64,000 bases of DNA from NCBI RefSeq assembly GCF_014218275.1, contig NZ_AP023213.1:1900001-1964000 (forward strand), in the 5' to 3' direction. Position numbers and translations under genes: made by a program. This DNA comes from Citrifermentans bremense (GTDB lineage Bacteria; Desulfobacterota; Desulfuromonadia; Geobacterales; Geobacteraceae). The notes below the pieces were generated by a model. It ran no database searches and was not told the DNA's origin. It saw only the letters and a list, made by a program, of their open reading frames with translations. Shown here one piece after another: positions 62,722 to 64,000 of this stretch (the first letter of the stretch is position 1; each line of letters starts with the position of its first letter).

Positions 62722-64000
62722 ATGAAAATTCTCGCCATAGACGACAACCACGACAATCTCCTCACGCTCAAGGCGTTGCTGGATATTTTCATGCCCGAGG
62801 CGAGGCTCATCACCTCCCAGTCTGCCCAGGACGGCATGCGCAGGGCCTTGCTCGAGGCGCCCGACGCCATCTTGCTGGACATCCAGATGCCGGGCATGGA
62901 CGGGTACGAGGCGACCCGCAGGCTCAAGGGAAACAGCTCAACCCAGCACATCCCGATCATCCTGGTCACCGCGCATCGCACCGACCCCTCGGGCAAGGTG
63001 CGTGGGCTTGAGTGCGGCGCCGACGCCTTCCTGTCCAAACCGATCGACGAGGCGGAACTCGTGGCCCAGATCCGGGCCATGGTGAGGATTAAGCGCTCGG
63101 AGGACGCGCTGCGCCAGGAGCGTGACAACCTCGAGGCACTGGTGCAGAAGCGGACCTCGGAACTGCTGTTGATGAACCAGGTGCTGACGGAGAACCTGGC
63201 CCGGCTGGCCGAAAACGAGGAGCGTTATTCCCGGGCGGTGCGGGGGACCACGGACGGGCTCTGGGATTGGAACATGGTGACCAGTGAGTGCTATTTCTCC
63301 CCGCGCTGGAAGGAGCTTCTGGGCTTTGCCGACGACGAGCTGGAAAATCAGGTCGACACCTTCTACTCCCGCCTGCACGCTGACGACGTTGCCCTGGCGC
63401 AGGAGGCGCTTGAGGCGCACCTGGCAGGCAAGGCGCCGCTGGACGTGGAACTTAGGCTGAAACACCGCGAGGGACAATACCTGCGGTTTCGCATCCGGGG
63501 GCAGGCGGAATGGGACAGCCTGGGGGCGCCGGTCCGCCTTTCAGGTGCGCTTTCCGACGTAACCGAGCGCCAGCTCATGGAAGAGCAGCTCAGGCAGTCG
63601 CAGAAGATGGAGGCGGTAGGGCAGCTGGCCGGCGGGGTCGCCCACGACTTCAACAACATCCTCACCGTGATCGCCGGCTATGCCAACATGCTCAGGATGG
63701 ACCTCCCCCCCCACGGGAACGAGGTGAGGCTCGCGGAACAGATCGCCCTCGCCACCGAAAAGGCCGCCGAATTGACCAAGGGGCTTCTTGCCTTCAGCCG
63801 GAAGCAGCCGATGGCACCTCAGAAGCTCGACCTGGGAGAGGTCGTGCAGCGCGTGGAGAACTTCCTTGTCCGCGTCATCGGCGAGGACATCCAGCTGAAG
63901 ACGCGTCTGCTCCCGGACTCGCTCCCGGTGTGGATCGACCCCGGGCAGATAGAACAGGTGCTCATCAACCTGGCCGCGAACGCGCGGGACGCCATGGGAA
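62722..64000 (+). CDS. REC-PAS histidine kinase (3' end outside window)
   Basis: At least 426 residues. The N-terminal receiver has Asp53 in ILLDIQMPGMDG; a helical linker (about 125-165) leads to a PAS domain (about 170-290, with GLWDWNMVTSECYFSPRWKE), and the kinase phosphoacceptor is His308 in GGVAHDFNNILTVI. The N-box NLAANARDAMG is just reached at the window edge. It has no membrane segment. The receiver suggests it is a target of the large kinase 32 bases upstream. GAGGAACTTCCGAT precedes the ATG. Confidence 0.92.
   Translation, partial: MKILAIDDNHDNLLTLKALLDIFMPEARLITSQSAQDGMRRALLEAPDAILLDIQMPGMDGYEATRRLKGNSSTQHIPIILVTAHRTDPSGKVRGLECGADAFLSKPIDEAELVAQIRAMVRIKRSEDALRQERDNLEALVQKRTSELLLMNQVLTENLARLAENEERYSRAVRGTTDGLWDWNMVTSECYFSPRWKELLGFADDELENQVDTFYSRLHADDVALAQEALEAHLAGKAPLDVELRLKHREGQYLRFRIRGQAEWDSLGAPVRLSGALSDVTERQLMEEQLRQSQKMEAVGQLAGGVAHDFNNILTVIAGYANMLRMDLPPHGNEVRLAEQIALATEKAAELTKGLLAFSRKQPMAPQKLDLGEVVQRVENFLVRVIGEDIQLKTRLLPDSLPVWIDPGQIEQVLINLAANARDAMG

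Overview
The window looks like chromosome of a Geobacterales bacterium (Desulfuromonadota; Geobacter, Geomonas or Citrifermentans-like). This is an inference from high GC with G/C-rich third codon positions, sigma-54 activators, multi-receiver hybrid kinases, glycyl-radical chemistry, ferritin, hemerythrin and a PtsP-type kinase together. No species can be fixed from sequence alone. No rRNA, tRNA, CRISPR array, transposase or integrase was seen.

Layout. (1) 1-14.4 kb: a tightly packed, mostly translationally coupled surface-polysaccharide operon: the end of a Wzt-type ABC exporter ATPase, then glycosyltransferases, an ATP-grasp/HAD fusion, a DegT-type aminotransferase, SAM methyltransferases including two FkbM types, a GT4-GT2 fusion, a CgeB-like transferase and a polysaccharide deacetylase. 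(2) 14.5-25.1 kb: housekeeping and stress genes: hemerythrin with an FNR-type box, UppP, a PaaI-type thioesterase, a DksA/TraR-like zinc finger, a broken YeeE/YedE gene, an NtrC-family regulator, slipin, ferritin, YtxH, PtsP and a TPR protein. (3) 25.2-38.8 kb, bounded by strong terminators: an accessory surface-structure region with an outer-membrane barrel, a PilZ-like/zinc-ribbon sigma-54 activator, a sigma-54 promoter, four small or repetitive exported proteins, a periplasmic C39 peptidase, an 1860-residue Ig-repeat protein with a dockerin-like tail, and a lipoprotein with a cohesin-like tail. (4) 38.8-50.2 kb: FAD oxidoreductase, YtxH, DUF3047, purC, ppiD, mreB, a GT2 enzyme, gmhA, gmhB, a large unknown and a TSUP permease. 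(5) 50.2-56.2 kb: an unknown helical protein, SlyX, an aldo/keto reductase with a ferredoxin tail, and a glycyl-radical enzyme/activase pair resembling trans-4-hydroxyproline dehydratase, with two large imperfect inverted repeats between genes. (6) 56.6-64 kb: a coupled sensory operon: CheR-like methyltransferase, solute-binding lipoprotein, hybrid kinase with four receivers, and a REC-PAS kinase running off the window.

How it fits together. Regions 1 and 4 supply envelope building: UppP recycles the lipid carrier, GmhA/GmhB feed the ADP-heptose pathway, and MreB and PpiD serve cell shape and outer-membrane protein folding. Region 3 is the best candidate for an undescribed system. It resembles in parts list, but not clearly in sequence, the Pseudomonas Fap amyloid operon (C39 peptidase, barrel, repetitive subunits). 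It adds a possible c-di-GMP/sigma-54 switch, short leader-like motifs in the exported proteins, and a possible dockerin-cohesin pair at its end.
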